DNA from: Marinobacter fonticola
Lineage (GTDB): Bacteria; Pseudomonadota; Gammaproteobacteria; Pseudomonadales; Oleiphilaceae
Direction: 5' to 3'
Assembly (NCBI RefSeq): GCF_008122265.1
Contig: NZ_CP043042.1
Span: 3,658,001 to 3,722,000 of the forward strand
DNA: 64,000 nucleotides
Made by a program: the position numbers and the translations under genes. Of this stretch, positions 29,318-37,208 are shown piece by piece. The notes below the pieces were generated by a model that had not been told where the DNA came from, did not search any database, and saw only the letters and a list, made by a program, of their open reading frames with translations. Position 1 is the first letter of the stretch. Each line of letters starts with the position of its first letter.

Positions 29318-30070
29318 TCATTTGAACTCCTCCAATACCTTTCTAGCCAGATGCAGATAATGCCGGTGATCGAATAGCAATTGCTTGGGTATATTGTAGA
29401 CCTTGATTCCGCTTTCCGAGTTCACACAGAAGACGGGCTCGAACGATGCGACCTGCTGAGCCTCGATCATGATTTCGATGCGCCTCTTCCCTCCAAGCTC
29501 GCTCTCCGGCGCTCCTGACAAGTGATCCAAGCGACGAAATTCATCAACTTGGTCCTGGGAGGTGATGATGCCTGGGGGAACGTACAACGGAATTCGATGT
29601 GCGGCTGGATCCCTTAAGACCGCCAAATCTAGGCCCCACGATTTCATCGCTGATAGATGGTTCGCATGAGGAGTTGACCGGTCTCCGACGGCTTTAAGAA
29701 ATTTATCGCCGAAAAGGTGGACTTTCATTCTGGCGCCAGAATCTTCTGTTGTACCAGGGAAGACTTGAAGCTCGAATTGAAGGATCCACGCCAAGTTATC
29801 TAGAGCGCCCCTCAAATTCAGGTAGTATCCATTCAAATGAAGCGCTGCCTCTGTCGCCACATCGGCTGAAAGTGCGTCCCGCTTTGCGGCAAAGCAAGTG
29901 CGCTCCAAATATTCCCGGCAGTGGCGAAGAACATAATGTCTTGCTCCCAGCCCGCTTTTCAGATGCGTTAGGGCTTCGGGGGTCGAAAGCCAGTCGCGGG
30001 CATCGAATATTCGAGTTTCCAAATTTGACTCAAGAAATCGAAGACGCTGAAATTTCTCTGGCTTTAGCAC
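29318..30070 (-). CDS. Integron cassette 3: unknown protein, possible HEPN-like
   Basis: A 250-residue soluble protein. The N-terminal half is helical with LNGYYLNLRGALDNLAWIL, and an LRDPAAHRIPLY segment near residue 153 contains RX4H, the catalytic motif of many HEPN ribonucleases. The rest is mixed alpha/beta. No family can be assigned with certainty. Its stop is two bases from the attC core. Composition is close to the surrounding cassettes. Confidence 0.7.
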   Translation of the reverse strand: MLKPEKFQRLRFLESNLETRIFDARDWLSTPEALTHLKSGLGARHYVLRHCREYLERTCFAAKRDALSADVATEAALHLNGYYLNLRGALDNLAWILQFELQVFPGTTEDSGARMKVHLFGDKFLKAVGDRSTPHANHLSAMKSWGLDLAVLRDPAAHRIPLYVPPGIITSQDQVDEFRRLDHLSGAPESELGGKRRIEIMIEAQQVASFEPVFCVNSESGIKVYNIPKQLLFDHRHYLHLARKVLEEFK

Positions 30071-30086
30071 GATGCTTTCCTATGAC

Positions 30087-30170
30087 GCTCAACGCCATGC
30101 TCAGCTGCGCGCGTAAGCGCGTCCGGTGTAGGCCCGTAGGGCCGGAACGAACTGCAGCTACTGGTTATGA
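30087..30170 (-). repeat. attC site between cassettes 2 and 3
   Basis: 84 bases from core GCTCAAC (30087-30093) to GTTATGA (30164-30170). On the minus strand it starts TCATAAC, the exact complement of the GTTATGA junction where cassette 2 begins (30591-30597). Inner arms CAGCTG and GCAGCTA pair, and inner GGCCC/GGGCC and GCGCG segments form the loop stem. Confidence 0.82.
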
Positions 30171-30209
30171 CCTGCTTCAGCTCGACAGAATAGACGCAGA
30201 GCACCCCAG

Positions 30210-30575
30210 TCACTCGCACGGATATGCTTCTTGGAAGGCTGTCATGGCCAGCAAAGTTTCTGGATAATGAAGCTTTGCGGGATTATCACGCAAAAACGAC
30301 GTGACTATTCGAATAGCCTGACCGTTATCGATGCCTCCTTCTGGGAAGCATACTATAGAGCTACTGCTCCCCATAAGTTGCATTGTGTTTCTTACCCCTT
30401 GAACCATCCCCATACACACTCCCACATTGAATGGGCTCTGCACATTCTTGGTATCAAGAAATCTTTCTGCGCTTAGACATTGCTCCAGTAGTCTATTGCC
30501 ATCAGCCTGAGCAAATGTTGAAAAGAAGAAAAAAATAATAGCCATTGCTGCAAGATTCAGGTTTCGAAAGGCCAT
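30210..30575 (-). CDS. Integron cassette 2: Rap1a/Tai-family immunity protein
   Basis: A 121-residue exported protein with a signal peptide ending near AQADG. The mature part has the Rap1a/Tai pattern: CLSAERF, then NVGVCMGMVQGVRNTM, a central cysteine in SIVCFPEGG, NGQAIRIVTSFLRDNPAKLHYPETLLAMTAFQEAYPCE at the end. This family includes periplasmic immunity proteins (Tai, Rap1a) that neutralise type VI amidase effectors. No cognate amidase is in the cassette, so it would be an orphan immunity gene. AGGAG precedes the start, close behind the cassette junction. Confidence 0.8.
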   Translation of the reverse strand: MAFRNLNLAAMAIIFFFFSTFAQADGNRLLEQCLSAERFLDTKNVQSPFNVGVCMGMVQGVRNTMQLMGSSSSIVCFPEGGIDNGQAIRIVTSFLRDNPAKLHYPETLLAMTAFQEAYPCE

Positions 30576-30590
30576 TTTTTCTCCTTGTAT

Positions 30591-30668
30591 TCATAACGCC
30601 CGCCATCACCGGTGACAAAACCAGAGCGAAGCGGAGGTTTTGGCATCCGGTGCATGGCCTGGTTAGCT
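30591..30668 (-). repeat. attC site between cassettes 1 and 2
   Basis: 78 bases from TCATAAC (30591-30597) to GTTAGCT (30662-30668). Arms ACCGGTGACAAAACC and GGTTTTGGCATCCGGT pair around a GCGAAGC-type loop. The end GGCGGGCGTTA on the minus strand is like many chromosomal integron attC ends. GTTAGCT is the exact counterpart of the attI junction at 31255-31261, so cassette 1 has intact, self-consistent ends. Confidence 0.88.
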
Positions 30669-30939
30669 ATCGATCCTCGCGCAAGCGGCCTTCCACATAT
30701 TTATGAAGGATGCTGGCAACAAGTGTCTGGTAGGGGATGCCTTCTGCCAGGGCTTTCTTCTGGAGCCCCCTAAGATCCTTTGAGGATAGTCTGATGTTAA
30801 TGCGGGCATCTTTCTTGAACATGGCCTCGGCGTACTGTTGATGCCGCAATTTCCTGTCTTCACTGGCTGGCGACCGCTGCAGCTCTCCTGCATCGAATGC
30901 ATCCAGAATTTCCTGCTCTTCTTTATCCAGCCTACTCAT
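30667..30939 (-). CDS. Integron cassette 1: BrnA/CopG-like antitoxin
   Basis: A 90-residue protein, charged N-terminal half then a ribbon-helix-helix-like C-terminal half (ARINIRLSSKDLRGLQKKALAEGIPYQTLVASILHKYVEGRL). It overlaps the upstream toxin-like gene by four bases and its stop lies in the attC core. RHH antitoxins bind both toxin and promoter DNA, so autoregulation is likely. Family assignment is from motif reading; CopG-type is safe, BrnA specifically is inferred from the partner. Confidence 0.8.
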   Translation of the reverse strand: MSRLDKEEQEILDAFDAGELQRSPASEDRKLRHQQYAEAMFKKDARINIRLSSKDLRGLQKKALAEGIPYQTLVASILHKYVEGRLREDR

Positions 30940-31214
30940 TTTGGACCTCCCAAATAGGTTCTGGTCGCTTTCCGGCTCGGGATGATCGTTTTCAGAAAAA
31001 CCTCATCCTCTGACTCCACAAAGGGCACCAAATACGCATACCCCTCGATCTCAATCACATGAATTTGTTGCCCCGGATATCGCTCCTGATTCGGATGCTC
31101 GAACGTATCCAGGATGCCTCCAACCGAGATATGCAAAACCACATCCTCGAAAGAGACGCTCCTTTCTGCTTGGAGAAGCTTGTTCTTCTCTGGGTTCCAT
31201 GTGATAGGTTTCAT
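30936..31214 (-). CDS. Integron cassette 1: BrnT-like toxin
   Basis: A 92-residue protein with the BrnT-type pattern: ITWNPEKNKLLQAERSVSFEDVVLHI at the N-terminus, a mid EDTFEHPNQER-like segment, YLVPFVES and the terminal IIPSRKATRTY. BrnT toxins are ribonucleases of RelE-like fold. It precedes its antitoxin, the usual brnTA order. Addiction pairs are common in sedentary integrons, where they help keep arrays intact. The first cassette after attI gets the strongest transcription. Confidence 0.75.
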   Translation of the reverse strand: MKPITWNPEKNKLLQAERSVSFEDVVLHISVGGILDTFEHPNQERYPGQQIHVIEIEGYAYLVPFVESEDEVFLKTIIPSRKATRTYLGGPK

Positions 31215-31254
31215 GGGTCAAAAGATAGCACATTGTGTGCTTTCTGTACTCACT

Positions 31255-31543
31255 AGCTAACATTTGTATATGAGTTCCGAAGACCGATATCCCCGCGACC
31301 GATATCTCATTTCCAAATTTCGCTTCAAACTAGTCTGCGGCCCTTGGCATGTCAACGTTCCAGACACACCTAGGAAAACATTCATTTCCGACAAAACGGT
31401 CGTCACGACCGATATCCCCGTTTTTCACGCACCGTCCAACCTATTGAAACAACTGGCAAACATGGCCATTTCACTGTACCTCTCAAAAATCACGGTCGCG
31501 ACGACCGTTTTTCCAGTTGCTCATGCTCGCCGAGAACCCTAAG
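31255..31543. other. Candidate attI region with reiterated hairpins
   Basis: The cassette 1 junction reads GTTAGCT on the minus strand (31261 to 31255). Between it and the integrase lie three copies of GACCGATATC (31282, 31297, 31407) and two hairpins built from ACGGTCG/CGACCG followed by TTTTT (about 31394-31425 and 31492-31512). The two hairpin blocks are diverged copies of one unit beginning near CATTTC. These may be integrase-binding direct repeats or transcription barriers. No gene is credible here. Confidence 0.6.
31327..31355 (-). promoter_or_regulatory. Candidate cassette promoter Pc
   Basis: On the minus strand a perfect TTGACA (31355-31350) is 17 bases from TAGTTT (31332-31327), pointing into the cassette array and about 66 bases from the first cassette junction. 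Position and direction fit an integron Pc promoter; the -10 match is weak. Confidence 0.5.
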
Positions 31544-31559
31544 CTGTACATACATACAG
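31544..31559 (+). promoter_or_regulatory. LexA box of the integrase gene
   Basis: CTGTACATACATACAG matches CTGT-N8-ACAG exactly and ends 17 bases before the integrase start. SOS control through LexA is well established for integron integrases, so this places the gene in the SOS regulon. Confidence 0.85.
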
Positions 31560-31576
31560 CCAAAGGACTAGCCATC

Positions 31577-32537
31577 ATGGAAGATGTCGCACCTCCCCTC
31601 CCCGCTCAACCAAAGCGATTCATGGATCGCTTACGCGCGTTCATGCGAGCACGCCACCTCGCTTACCGAACCGAGAAAACCTACTGCCTATGGATTCGCG
31701 ACTTCATTCGCTTTAGTGGGCGCCGTCACCCGGAGAGTATGGGACCAAAGGATGTCGATACTTGGCTCAGCTACCTGGCAAATGAACGGAACGTTTCCAT
31801 CAATACCCAAAAGACGGCACTGAACGCTGTTGTCTTTATGTATCAGCAGTTCTTGCAGATTGAGCTCGGCTCCCTTCAATTCCAGAAAACGTCTTGTGGA
31901 CGGAAGCTGCCCGCCGTCTTTACTCACGACGAAGCCATGGCCGTGCTCAACAATATGAGGGGCGTTCACTACATGCTTAGTGCGCTGATGTATGGGGCGG
32001 GCTTGCGAGTAATGGAAGCGGTAAGACTGCGCGTTCAGGATATCGACTTTAGCGAAGGCTGATAAGTGGCGCCGGACTTTACTGCCGCAATCCCTGATTC
32101 AGCCACTGAAAGCCCAGGCCGATTACGCGCTGGCTCTGCACCAACAGGATTTGCAGGATGGGTTTGGAGAGGTCTACATGCCCTTTGCCTTGGACCGAAA
32201 GTATCCAGCTGCCGCCAAAAGCCCCGCCTGGCAGTATGTTTTTCCAGCCCCGAGGCGCTCTGTCGATCCTCGGTCGAGCATAATCCGACGTCATCATATG
32301 GGCGAACAACAGGTCCGCCGGGCAGTCTCCACGGCACTCAAGGAATCAGGCATTCTCAAGAAAGCCAGCTGCCATACGTTTCGCCACAGCTTCGCAACCA
32401 ATCTGCTTAAGGCCGGCACGGATATTCGCAATATTCAGGAATTGATGGGGCACAACGATATCAGCACCACTATGATTTACACGCACGTGATAGGAAGCCA
32501 TGAGCGTTGTGTTGCAAGCCCGCTTGACATAGGTTGA
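31577..32537 (+). pseudogene. Integron integrase IntI, frameshifted
   Basis: A tyrosine recombinase split into two frames. The first part (31577-32062) has the N-terminal arm-binding domain and the first catalytic Arg in [20 protein letters not shown], then hits TGA. The second frame resumes at about 32052 with [15 protein letters not shown] and runs to 32537. It contains the IntI-specific extra segment ([16 protein letters not shown]...[20 protein letters not shown]), [21 protein letters not shown] with the nucleophile Tyr, and the end VASPLD. About nine residues expected before the KWRRT block are missing, so a deletion of roughly 25-29 bases is more likely than a one-base slip. AAAGGA precedes the start. 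Confidence 0.88.
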
Positions 32538-32553
32538 TCAGCAACGAAGTGTG

Positions 32554-33297
32554 TCAGGCCGCAACCTGCAATGAAAACCGCCGATCCCAAACCCGCTCAA
32601 GCGCTTCGAACAGACTATCCGTCGTCAGGGCCAGCAACCCGATCAGAATCGCACCCTGCAACACATAGGCGGTATTCCCATTGACCAGCCCCGCAATCAC
32701 CGGATCGCCCAGCGTACGCGCGCCGATGGTCGAGCCTATAGCGGCAGTGGCAATGTTGATGGTGACGGAGGTGCGGATACCGGCGAGGATCACCCGGCCA
32801 GCCAGCGGCAACTCCACCTGAAACAGCACCTGCATGGACGACATACCCATACCCCGACCGGCCTCGCGCACGGCTGGATCGATACCCTCCAGACCCGCCA
32901 GTGTATTACGCAGAATGGGGAGCAGGCCGTAGAGGATCAGGGCGACGAGGATCGGCGCCTCGCCGAAGCCCAGAACCGGTACGGCCAACGCGAGCACGGC
33001 AACAGGCGGAAAGGTCTGGCCAATGGAGGCGATCTGGCTGACCAAGGGTAGGAAATCCCTGCCCGAGGAACGGGTGGCGAAGATGCCGCCAGCTACAGCC
33101 GCGAGGGTGCCGATGGTGGCTGAGATAAGCACCAGCACGAGATGGTTCTGCAATAGGAACAGAAAGCTTTCGCGCTCGTAGATCACGCGTTGCTTGTCCG
33201 GCTGAATCCAGTGGAATAGCGGCTCCAGCACCGGCATGGCAGCGCTCAGACCGATCAGAAGAACAGCCAGCAGTAACGGGGACAGCCAGGTGCGCAT
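32554..33297 (-). CDS. Osmoprotectant ABC permease (YehW-like)
   Basis: A 247-residue inner-membrane permease with about six spans and the EAA loop in VREAGRGMGMSSMQVLFQVELPLA. It is last of a four-gene operon and its ATG overlaps the stop of the ATPase gene by one base (TGATG). Length matches YehW (243). The longer open frame upstream is only a shadow of the ATPase gene. It would form the channel with the larger YehY-like permease. Confidence 0.88.
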   Translation of the reverse strand: MRTWLSPLLLAVLLIGLSAAMPVLEPLFHWIQPDKQRVIYERESFLFLLQNHLVLVLISATIGTLAAVAGGIFATRSSGRDFLPLVSQIASIGQTFPPVAVLALAVPVLGFGEAPILVALILYGLLPILRNTLAGLEGIDPAVREAGRGMGMSSMQVLFQVELPLAGRVILAGIRTSVTINIATAAIGSTIGARTLGDPVIAGLVNGNTAYVLQGAILIGLLALTTDSLFEALERVWDRRFSLQVAA

Positions 33298-34244
33298 CAG
33301 GCGCCTCCCTGGATGACGCGCTCTCTCGAGATAATGCCGGTCTCCTCGCCGCGGGCATTGAACACGGCGACCTGCGGCAGATCCTGCCAGAGCATCACCG
33401 ACAAGGCCAGGCGGACACTGTCGTCTTCCTTGATACCATCGGCGCCCGGTTCGCTCGCCTTGGGTTGGGCGTGAGGCGTCATCAACTCGCTGACCGGGCG
33501 CAACCCCATGAGCTTGAGGCCGCGGTCCTGCTTGCCGACGAGGTTCTCGACAAAGTCGGAGGCCGGCCGGCGCAGGATGTTTTCGGGGGTGTCGTGCTGG
33601 ATGATACGGCCCTGATCCATGACTGCGATGCGGGTGGCCAGTTTCAGAGCCTCGTCGATATCGTGGGTGACGAAGACGGTCGTCTTGCGCACCTGTCTCT
33701 GGATACGCAACATTTCCAGCTGCAGATTTTCCCGTGTGATGGCGTCGAGCGCACCGAAGGGCTCGTCCATCAGCAGAATGTTGGGATCGGCCGCCAGCGC
33801 CCGCGCCACACCGACACGCTGCGCCTGCCCGCCGGAAAGTTGCTGCGGATACTTGTTGCCGTAGGTGGCCGGGTCCAGTTCCAGCAGCGACAGCAGCTCG
33901 TTGACGCGTTCGTCGATACGCTCTTTCGGCCATTTCAGCAGCTGCGGCACCAACGCGATATTGCGCGCGACGGTCCAGTGGGGGAATAGTCCGGTACCCT
34001 GAATGACATAGCCCATGTTGAGGCGCAGCTTCTGCAGGTCCATGCCGGTGATGTCTTCGCCGTCAACCAGGATTTCGCCGGCGCTGTGCGGTAACAGGCG
34101 ATTGATCATCCGTAGCGTGGTGGATTTACCACAGCCCGAGCTGCCCACCAGCACACACACCTCGCCAGTTTCGATGGTCAGGTCGATCCTGTCCACGGCG
34201 ACGATATCGCCAAAGCGCCGTGTGACATTTTTCAGTTCGATCAT
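33297..34244 (-). CDS. Osmoprotectant ABC transporter ATPase (YehX-like)
   Basis: A 315-residue ATPase of the glycine betaine/proline class. Walker A GSSGCGKST, signature QLSGGQAQRVGVARAL, Walker B ILLMDEPFGALD and the H-loop THDIDEALKLA are intact. The C-terminal 70 residues include a single CBS-like half (VRLALSVMLWQDLPQVAVFNARGEETGIISRERV), the usual ionic-strength sensing position in this class. It powers uptake for the flanking permeases. Confidence 0.9.
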   Translation of the reverse strand: MIELKNVTRRFGDIVAVDRIDLTIETGEVCVLVGSSGCGKSTTLRMINRLLPHSAGEILVDGEDITGMDLQKLRLNMGYVIQGTGLFPHWTVARNIALVPQLLKWPKERIDERVNELLSLLELDPATYGNKYPQQLSGGQAQRVGVARALAADPNILLMDEPFGALDAITRENLQLEMLRIQRQVRKTTVFVTHDIDEALKLATRIAVMDQGRIIQHDTPENILRRPASDFVENLVGKQDRGLKLMGLRPVSELMTPHAQPKASEPGADGIKEDDSVRLALSVMLWQDLPQVAVFNARGEETGIISRERVIQGGA

Positions 34245-34254
34245 CCGGACAGTT

Positions 34255-34320
34255 CCTTTTCGTTGTCGGACAGCCGCAAGTCGTTATCAGACAGCCGCAA
34301 GTCATTTTCGGGCAGACATA
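34255..34320 (-). repeat. 21-bp tandem repeat between ATPase and permease genes
   Basis: The unit CAGCCGCAAGTC recurs with a 21-base period (about 2.7 copies). Read on the minus strand in one frame it would encode NDLRLSD twice. It fills the 84-base spacer just 3' of the YehY-like stop. Confidence 0.75.
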
Positions 34321-34328
34321 GGCCGTGT

Positions 34329-35516
34329 TCAGGCCGTGGCAGGTGTACGTTTAAGGCTGTTGCCCAGCATGGTGAGCAACGCATCGGCCGCCAAGGCCAA
34401 CGCAATGGTCGGCAGCGCTCCCAGCAGCACCAAATCCATCGCCGCCTGTCCCAATCCCTGGAAAATGAAGCCACCAAAGCCACCGGCGCCGATCAGCGCT
34501 GCCACGGCGGTCAGACCGATAGCTTGGATGGTGGTGATGCGCACACCTTCAATGATCACCGGCAAGGCCAGGGGCAGCTTGACCTGGCGGAACAGCTGGC
34601 GTTCGGTCATACCCATGCCCCGGCCGGCATCCACCAGGGATTCGGGCACTTCGGTCAGGGCGACGAAGGTATTGCGCACCATCGGCAACAGGCTGTAGGC
34701 AATCAGCGCCAGCAGGGCCGGTGCCCAGCCGATGCCGCGAATACCCATATCCTGCAAAACCGGGAAGGCCGATGACAACGCGCTAAGCGGCGCGATCAGG
34801 AGACCGAAAACGGCCAGACTTGGTATAGTCTGCAGGAAACTAACGACACCCAGGATGGGCCGCCGCCAACGTGGGCTGCGGATCATCTTCAGCGCCAGCA
34901 GGAAAGCCAGGCAAAGACTGATACCCACGGCGCCGAGGGCCAGCGTTAGATGGGTCCAAAGCGCCTGCTCGAACTTGGCCGGTTGCGCATTGAACTCCCG
35001 GACCAGCGACAGACTTTCCAGCCCGTCGCTGGTAAAAATCGCCAGCCAACTACCCACAATAAACAGCAGTAGGACAAGCTGAAGCCCGCGGCCCGCTCTG
35101 AGCCGCCCGAGGACTTCAACCAGCATCAGCGATAGGAAAAATAACAGACACCACAAGCCCGCCCCGATCGACGAGCGAGCATAGGGCGCGTCCTCAGGCA
35201 GATGGCGCGCAGCGAAGGTCTCGAGCAGCGCGGGCAGCATCGCCAAGGCAAGGCCGATGATGCCGGCCAGCAACACGAAACGATTGCGTAACGGCATGAC
35301 CGAAAGCAGGATGGCACCGATCAGAGTGCCGGACACCAACGCCGCACCGACCCAGCCGACGGCGGACAGCAAGCCATGCCCGGTACCCGGCACAATGCGG
35401 TTGGGCTGAATGGTGCCGAAATCGAGGCCCCAGACCAGCACCAAGGCTAGAAGCCCCAGTGCTGGTATGACGCGATTCGGCAGGATACGGCTCGAAAAAA
35501 GCTTGATAGCGGGCAA
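34329..35516 (-). CDS. Osmoprotectant ABC permease with extended N-terminus (YehY-like)
   Basis: A membrane protein of about 395 residues; YehY is 385. The N-terminal half has four or five extra spans, then a permease domain with the EAA loop in VDAGRGMGMTERQLFRQVKLPLA. No ATG fits. TTG at 35516 has AGGA eight bases upstream and lies four bases from the stop of the binding-protein gene; an ATG at 35579 would overlap that gene by 59 bases. The start is therefore uncertain. Second gene of the operon. Confidence 0.8.
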   Translation of the reverse strand: MPAIKLFSSRILPNRVIPALGLLALVLVWGLDFGTIQPNRIVPGTGHGLLSAVGWVGAALVSGTLIGAILLSVMPLRNRFVLLAGIIGLALAMLPALLETFAARHLPEDAPYARSSIGAGLWCLLFFLSLMLVEVLGRLRAGRGLQLVLLLFIVGSWLAIFTSDGLESLSLVREFNAQPAKFEQALWTHLTLALGAVGISLCLAFLLALKMIRSPRWRRPILGVVSFLQTIPSLAVFGLLIAPLSALSSAFPVLQDMGIRGIGWAPALLALIAYSLLPMVRNTFVALTEVPESLVDAGRGMGMTERQLFRQVKLPLALPVIIEGVRITTIQAIGLTAVAALIGAGGFGGFIFQGLGQAAMDLVLLGALPTIALALAADALLTMLGNSLKRTPATA

Positions 35517-35520
35517 ATCC

Positions 35521-36438
35521 TCAGTCCTGAGGCAATGAATCCAGATAATCCCGGGCCACTTTCTCGGCTGGTACGCCATTGACGGCGACCTGGCCGTTCA
35601 GGCGCTGGAGGGTTTCCAGGTCGAGGGATTCGAAGATGGGCGCGAGCACGTCGCGGATCTTGGGATAGGTGTCCAACACGTCCGCCCGCACGATCGGAGC
35701 GGGCTGGTAGACCGGCTGAACACCTTTGGTGTCTTCCATGACTTTGAGGTCGAGCGCATTGAGGCCGCCGTCGGTGCCGTAGGTCATGGCGCCGTTGACG
35801 TCGTTATTGTTTAACGCCGCAGCGCGCAGTGTCGCAGCGGTGTTGCCACCGGAAAGGATCAGCAACTGGTCGGAGCCCAGCTTGAAACCATAAGCGTCCT
35901 GAAAGGCCGGTAAAGCGCTGGCGGATTCGACAAACTCGGAGCTGGCCGCAAATTTGAAGTCGCCGCCATCGTTAATATAGGCCGCCAGATCCTCCAGGGT
36001 CTTCAGCGCGTGCTCTTCCGCCAGGTCGCCACGGACGCTCATCGCCCAGGTGTTATTGGCGTCGGCCGGCTTCAGCCAGATGATGTTGTGCGCCTCCTTA
36101 TCCAATTTGGCGGCCTGTTCATAGGCTTTGCCGGCGTCCCTCCAAATATCCCGGTCGGCCTGGTCGTGGAAGAATGCCGCATTACCGGTGTACTCCGGAT
36201 AGAGATCTATTTCGCCCGCCTTGATCGCGTTACGCACAATATTGGTAGCGCCGAGCTGAAGGCGGTTTTCCACGGGTATGCCCGCGTTTTCCAGGCTCTG
36301 CAGAATCATCTGGCCCAGTACGGCGCCCTCGGTATCGATCTTGGAGGAGACGACCACAGGATCGGCAGCCAACACAGGCCCGGCGGTCAGCATCAATGCG
36401 AGTGCCGCGACGCGGCGAAAACGGGAGATAAGGGACAC
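35521..36438 (-). CDS. Osmoprotectant-binding periplasmic protein (OsmF/YehZ-like)
   Basis: A binding protein of about 305 residues with a signal peptide (LALMLTAGPVLA) and the OpuAC-type domain (VVVSSKIDTEGAVLGQMILQSLE, DLYPEYTGNAAFFH, TYGTDGGLNALDL, VRADVLDTYPKI). It captures glycine betaine or a related solute for the YehXYW-like transporter. GTG at 36438 has AGAGGA six bases upstream; the ATG at 36444 abuts that site. It heads the operon, and its leader is made of degenerate tandem repeats. Confidence 0.88.
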   Translation of the reverse strand: MSLISRFRRVAALALMLTAGPVLAADPVVVSSKIDTEGAVLGQMILQSLENAGIPVENRLQLGATNIVRNAIKAGEIDLYPEYTGNAAFFHDQADRDIWRDAGKAYEQAAKLDKEAHNIIWLKPADANNTWAMSVRGDLAEEHALKTLEDLAAYINDGGDFKFAASSEFVESASALPAFQDAYGFKLGSDQLLILSGGNTAATLRAAALNNNDVNGAMTYGTDGGLNALDLKVMEDTKGVQPVYQPAPIVRADVLDTYPKIRDVLAPIFESLDLETLQRLNGQVAVNGVPAEKVARDYLDSLPQD

Positions 36439-36444
36439 GGCCAT

Positions 36445-37208
36445 TCCTCTTGGTCGTTAGAATTTTTCAGTCGTTAGGACTTTTCAGTCGTTAGACTTTT
36501 CAGTTGTTTGGGCTGTCTCATTCGTTAGGACTTTTTCGGTCGTTAGCACTTGTCCACGCGTTAGAACTTCTGGTTTTCAGAGCTTTTCATTAACCGACTC
36601 GATCGCCGGAACGGCCTTCACTGTCACAGAGACCCCGGCCATCAAGTCCGTTCGTTCACTTTTGTACCGGGCTTGTACTCTTTTGTACTGCTTTGTACTG
36701 CACCAGTCCTTAGTCTATTGGACACATCTACGAAGGCAAGGCCGAATTGGCTTTAGGCATACGCTCGTTCGAAACAACGGCAAAAGCCCATTGGAAACGG
36801 CGTTAAAAGAGCGATTGTCCGCCATTTTTCGCCCTCTTTCGCTATTTTTAAAAAACCCAATTGGCGCTTTGAAACGCCAACTTTCTGCCCTAGTATCGAG
36901 GTGGCCAGTTCAAAATAAGCGGCCTTGGAGGCTGCCTCCAAAGTTTCTTAGAAACGAAATGAACCCGAAACAAATACGCTTTGTAACTGTCCAAGTTTTT
37001 GAGTCTGAACTAAGCTGAAATTAGTCTTGAACGAAGCGCAAGACCGTCTGACCGGAATTTGACCACCGGCGTATTCGGGTTCAGACAACTCCTAACTTCC
37101 ATTTTCCAACGACCAACCTGGGACGCCGGTGCAAGGCGACTCTGAGATCTAGATCGGAGAACTTTTTAGTGTAGTTTTTTGCGATAATCATGCGAGCGAG
37201 GGGCTTAT
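36445..37208. repeat. Divergent spacer with two tandem-repeat tracts
   Basis: No gene is credible in 764 bases between osmF and prkA. Bases 36453-36573 hold seven degenerate copies of GTCGTTAGGACTTTTCA (17-18 bp). Bases 36661-36703 hold four copies of TTTGTACTGC. A hairpin TTGGCG/CGCCAA lies at 36861-36880, with an A-run to its left that would be a T-run on the minus strand. The prkA promoter should lie near 37140-37195; no sigma-54 -24/-12 pair is seen. Confidence 0.65.

Noticed and set aside
31264..31542. Open frame of 92 codons upstream of the integrase
   Set aside because: Lies across the attI hairpins and Pc candidate and repeats itself because the DNA is repeated; no coding signature.
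32554..33933. 459-codon frame as one long permease
   Set aside because: The first 212 codons are the ATPase gene read in another frame; the permease starts at 33297.
34015..34698. Open frame of 227 codons antisense to the osmoprotectant ATPase and permease
   Set aside because: Ser/Arg-rich shadow translation with no domain; the opposite strand has clear ABC motifs.
36453..36573. Possible CRISPR array
   Set aside because: Units are contiguous and degenerate at 17-18 bases, with no unique spacers of constant length and no cas genes.
36662..37018. Open frame of 118 codons before prkA
   Set aside because: Starts in TTTGTAC repeats, no ribosome site, no recognisable domain and a hairpin inside; judged non-coding.
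37100..37208. Possible sigma-54 promoter for prkA
   Set aside because: No TGGCAC-N5-TTGC pair found.
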